Below are positions 14,383 through 16,278 of a DNA stretch of 16,278 nt, piece by piece (the stretch's first letter is position 1; every line of letters begins with the position of its first letter). Origin of the DNA: Methylotenera sp. UBA6020 (lineage in GTDB: Bacteria; Pseudomonadota; Gammaproteobacteria; Burkholderiales; Methylophilaceae); NCBI GenBank assembly GCA_002429455.1, contig DIZU01000043.1, forward strand, positions 3,714-19,991. Reading direction: 5' to 3'. Position numbers and translations under genes: made by a program. A model generated the notes under the pieces. That model did no database searches, had not been told where the DNA came from, and saw only the letters and a program-made list of their open reading frames with translations.

Positions 14383-15105
14383 TTATTCATCAGTAATCAC
14401 CATGCCTGATAAGCCGGTCTCTTGCACCTTGATGAGTGCATTGGCGGCCTCTTGGCGGGATGCAAAACTACCTGCTCTTAGGCGGATCTTTTCACCTTTA
14501 GGCGTCGTGATTTTCTCCGTATGCGATGCAAAACCAGCTTGCTTTAATTTAGTCTGTAACTGTTTCACATTAGCGATATCTGAATATACGCCAACTTGTA
14601 TCGTAAAATTTCCATCACTTTTTTGTGGCGTTTTAGTTTCGGTTACTTTGGACTCAATCGCTTTAACGTTAGCCGCTTTTACTTCGGCTTTCTTTTCTAC
14701 TTTATTAGCGTTCTTTTGATTATCAACTACATTCTTCTTGGCATTTATCTTGCTACTTGCCTCAGCCTCAACTGAATTAGCAGGTGATGTCGCAAGGCTT
14801 TTCTCAACCTTAGGTTCATTCTTCGCTTCATAAGCTACTGGCGCTTCAGTTTTGGTCGATTCATCAGTGATTGATGCGTCCACTTTAGGAGCAACTGGAA
14901 TAGCGTTAACTTCAACGTGCTGATTTGAGCTTATTTCTGGCATTGTGATTTTAATGGCTTCTTGCGGCGCTAACGCAGCACGATCTTGTAATATTCTGGG
15001 TAAAATAATCACCATAAGCAGTACAAGTGCAATAGCACCTACCAAGCGGCGACGTGCACGCTTTTTTAAATTTAACTCTTGTACATTAGGTAAGTCAGGT
15101 GGCAT
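14383..15105 (-). CDS. dedD: DedD-like SPOR-domain cell-division protein
   Basis: The 240-residue protein is a single-pass inner-membrane protein. A basic cytoplasmic head (KKRARRR, 14-20) is followed by a transmembrane helix (about 21-37). A long Lys/Ala/Glu/Val-rich periplasmic linker of low complexity runs from about 45 to 163. The C-terminal SPOR domain (about 166-238) begins NFTIQVGVYSD and contains IRLRAGSFASRQEA. SPOR domains bind denuded septal peptidoglycan, and DedD helps constriction at the division site. The place between folC and cvpA is the usual one for dedD. The linker is not conserved, so identity rests on architecture and position. Confidence 0.88.
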   Translation of the reverse strand: MPPDLPNVQELNLKKRARRRLVGAIALVLLMVIILPRILQDRAALAPQEAIKITMPEISSNQHVEVNAIPVAPKVDASITDESTKTEAPVAYEAKNEPKVEKSLATSPANSVEAEASSKINAKKNVVDNQKNANKVEKKAEVKAANVKAIESKVTETKTPQKSDGNFTIQVGVYSDIANVKQLQTKLKQAGFASHTEKITTPKGEKIRLRAGSFASRQEAANALIKVQETGLSGMVITDE

Positions 15106-15160
15106 TACTGCTTCCTTAAAGGTAAAGATTGGGTTTTTGAGTGATCATGAAATGCTTGCG

Positions 15161-16278
15161 TTATTTATTGAAAAGCACAGGTTTCTTTGAAAGCACTTGC
15201 ATCACATTTGCAACAGTAAAAAAAGAACCAAACACGACTATTTTATCATTTTCACCACTGTCAATACAGGTTTCTGTTGCAATACCGGCTTCTATATCAA
15301 TACAGGCTTGTAGATAAGCCGCAGCCGCATTATCGAAGGTTTTAACGTTAGCTTTGGGCATTACTTTTGTAATAGCCGCAGTCAAATCCGTAGCGAGAGC
15401 GCCACGCACATGATCAATACTAGCAACGTACCAAGTATCAATCTCTTTTCCAACAGCCTCTACAACCCCTTGAATATCTTTATCGGCTAGCATCGCAAAC
15501 ACGGCAAATGTCTTACCAGGCAGGTTCTTTCCGGAGCTTGTCTTTTCATGTTGTGTTTTAGACGCTTTAAGATTCTCAGCAAGTGCGTGTGCGGCATGCG
15601 GATTATGTGCCACATCTAAAATCACCCAAGGTGATTTGGATACCGTTTGAAAACGCCCGGTGAGCGTCACCTGGCGCATTGCGCTTGCTATGGCTTCTGT
15701 AGCCACTGGCAATTTAGATTGCAAAGACTCAACTGCCGCAATTGCGCAAGCAGCATTGTTAAGCTGAAAGCTGCCTTGTAATGCGGGGAACGGTAGTGTG
15801 TGCATTACTTTGCCATTTACTTGATACTGCCAGAAGCGCTCACCAATTACAGCATCGCCTGATACAGGCTTAAAGTCATGATTGATACATTTCAAATCCG
15901 CTTGAATTTGTTTGGCGTAAGCAATTAAACTGGCAGGTGGTTCAGCATCGCCACAAATGGCTGGCACGGATGACCGGTACACGCCGGCTTTTTCAAAACC
16001 GATTTTCTCGCGCGTATCGCCCAAAAAATCCTGATGATCCAAATCAATACTCGTCACAATCGCACAACTAGGCTCAAACGCATTAACCGCATCCAACCTA
16101 CCGCCTAGGCCAATTTCTAAAATGGCGATATCAATATTAGCTTGCATAAAATGCCACATTGCTGCCAACGTGCCCACTTCAAAATAAGTAAGCGGTACTG
16201 TGACATCGTCAGCTTCTAGCCTAGCCGCATCTACAACGGCAAATGCCGCGCAGAGTTCCGCATCGGTCGCCTCATTGC
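15161..16278 (-). CDS. folC: FolC, folylpolyglutamate/dihydrofolate synthase (N-terminus cut by window edge)
   Basis: FolC adds glutamate to dihydropteroate and to tetrahydrofolate, using ATP. The frame stays open to the right edge, about 372 codons; the GTG near 16177 is an internal Val and not the start. Upstream residues read VPLTYFEVGTLAA, the family's TYFE segment. Other motifs are LEIGLGGRLDAVN, VTSIDLDHQDFLGDTREKIG followed by FEKAG (with the lysine usually carbamylated), LTGRFQ, DVAHNPHAA and FAMLADKD. The N-terminal P-loop (GTNGKGS in the family) lies outside the window. The product ends VLFNK at the TAA 15161-15163. The gene precedes dedD by 55 bp, and accD is the usual upstream neighbour. 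Confidence 0.94.
   Translation of the reverse strand, partial: NEATDAELCAAFAVVDAARLEADDVTVPLTYFEVGTLAAMWHFMQANIDIAILEIGLGGRLDAVNAFEPSCAIVTSIDLDHQDFLGDTREKIGFEKAGVYRSSVPAICGDAEPPASLIAYAKQIQADLKCINHDFKPVSGDAVIGERFWQYQVNGKVMHTLPFPALQGSFQLNNAACAIAAVESLQSKLPVATEAIASAMRQVTLTGRFQTVSKSPWVILDVAHNPHAAHALAENLKASKTQHEKTSSGKNLPGKTFAVFAMLADKDIQGVVEAVGKEIDTWYVASIDHVRGALATDLTAAITKVMPKANVKTFDNAAAAYLQACIDIEAGIATETCIDSGENDKIVVFGSFFTVANVMQVLSKKPVLFNK

Overview
The window looks like chromosomal DNA from a betaproteobacterium, most probably a methylotroph of the Methylophilaceae (Methylotenera/Methylophilus type). I infer this from the AT-leaning codon use, a PQQ-cofactor cluster in the order pqqA-B-C-D, and two gene neighbourhoods typical of betaproteobacteria: gyrA-serC-pheA-hisC and folC-dedD-cvpA-purF. 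The genus is recalled family knowledge, not proven here. Every gene lies on the minus strand, so transcription runs from high to low coordinates. I see no insertion sequence, prophage, CRISPR array, tRNA or rRNA.

Reading in the direction of transcription, positions 16278-13852 hold folC (5' part cut by the window edge), a DedD-like SPOR protein and cvpA. They are followed by purF (13729-12169), which is split by a +1 frameshift near 13270-13300. Next comes metZ (10696-11928), preceded by the most notable element of the window. This is a consensus-like promoter, a SAM-II (metA-type) riboswitch aptamer with an enlarged internal loop, and an intrinsic terminator that can be replaced by an alternative helix. 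tpiA (9776-10540) and gyrA (6991-9561) follow.

serC and pheA (spacer 5 bp) come after gyrA. A strong intrinsic terminator and a patch of tandem duplications then separate pheA from hisC and the DAHP synthase gene (spacer 5 bp). Together these genes cover entry to the shikimate pathway, the prephenate branch to phenylalanine and aminotransferase steps. tyrA and aroA, which often follow hisC in this neighbourhood, are not present here.

The left end carries pqqA (a 23-residue precursor peptide absent from ordinary ORF calls), a strong terminator hairpin, pqqB, pqqC and the first 82 codons of pqqD. The hairpin between pqqA and pqqB fits partial termination, giving more pqqA message than pqqBCD message. 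PQQ is the cofactor of periplasmic methanol and other alcohol dehydrogenases, consistent with methylotrophy.

The main items to check are the metZ leader (SAM-II plus terminator/antiterminator), the purF frameshift, the attenuator inside pqq, the corrected metZ start, and the replacement of the invariant-looking Trp of the TpiA active-site motif by Arg.
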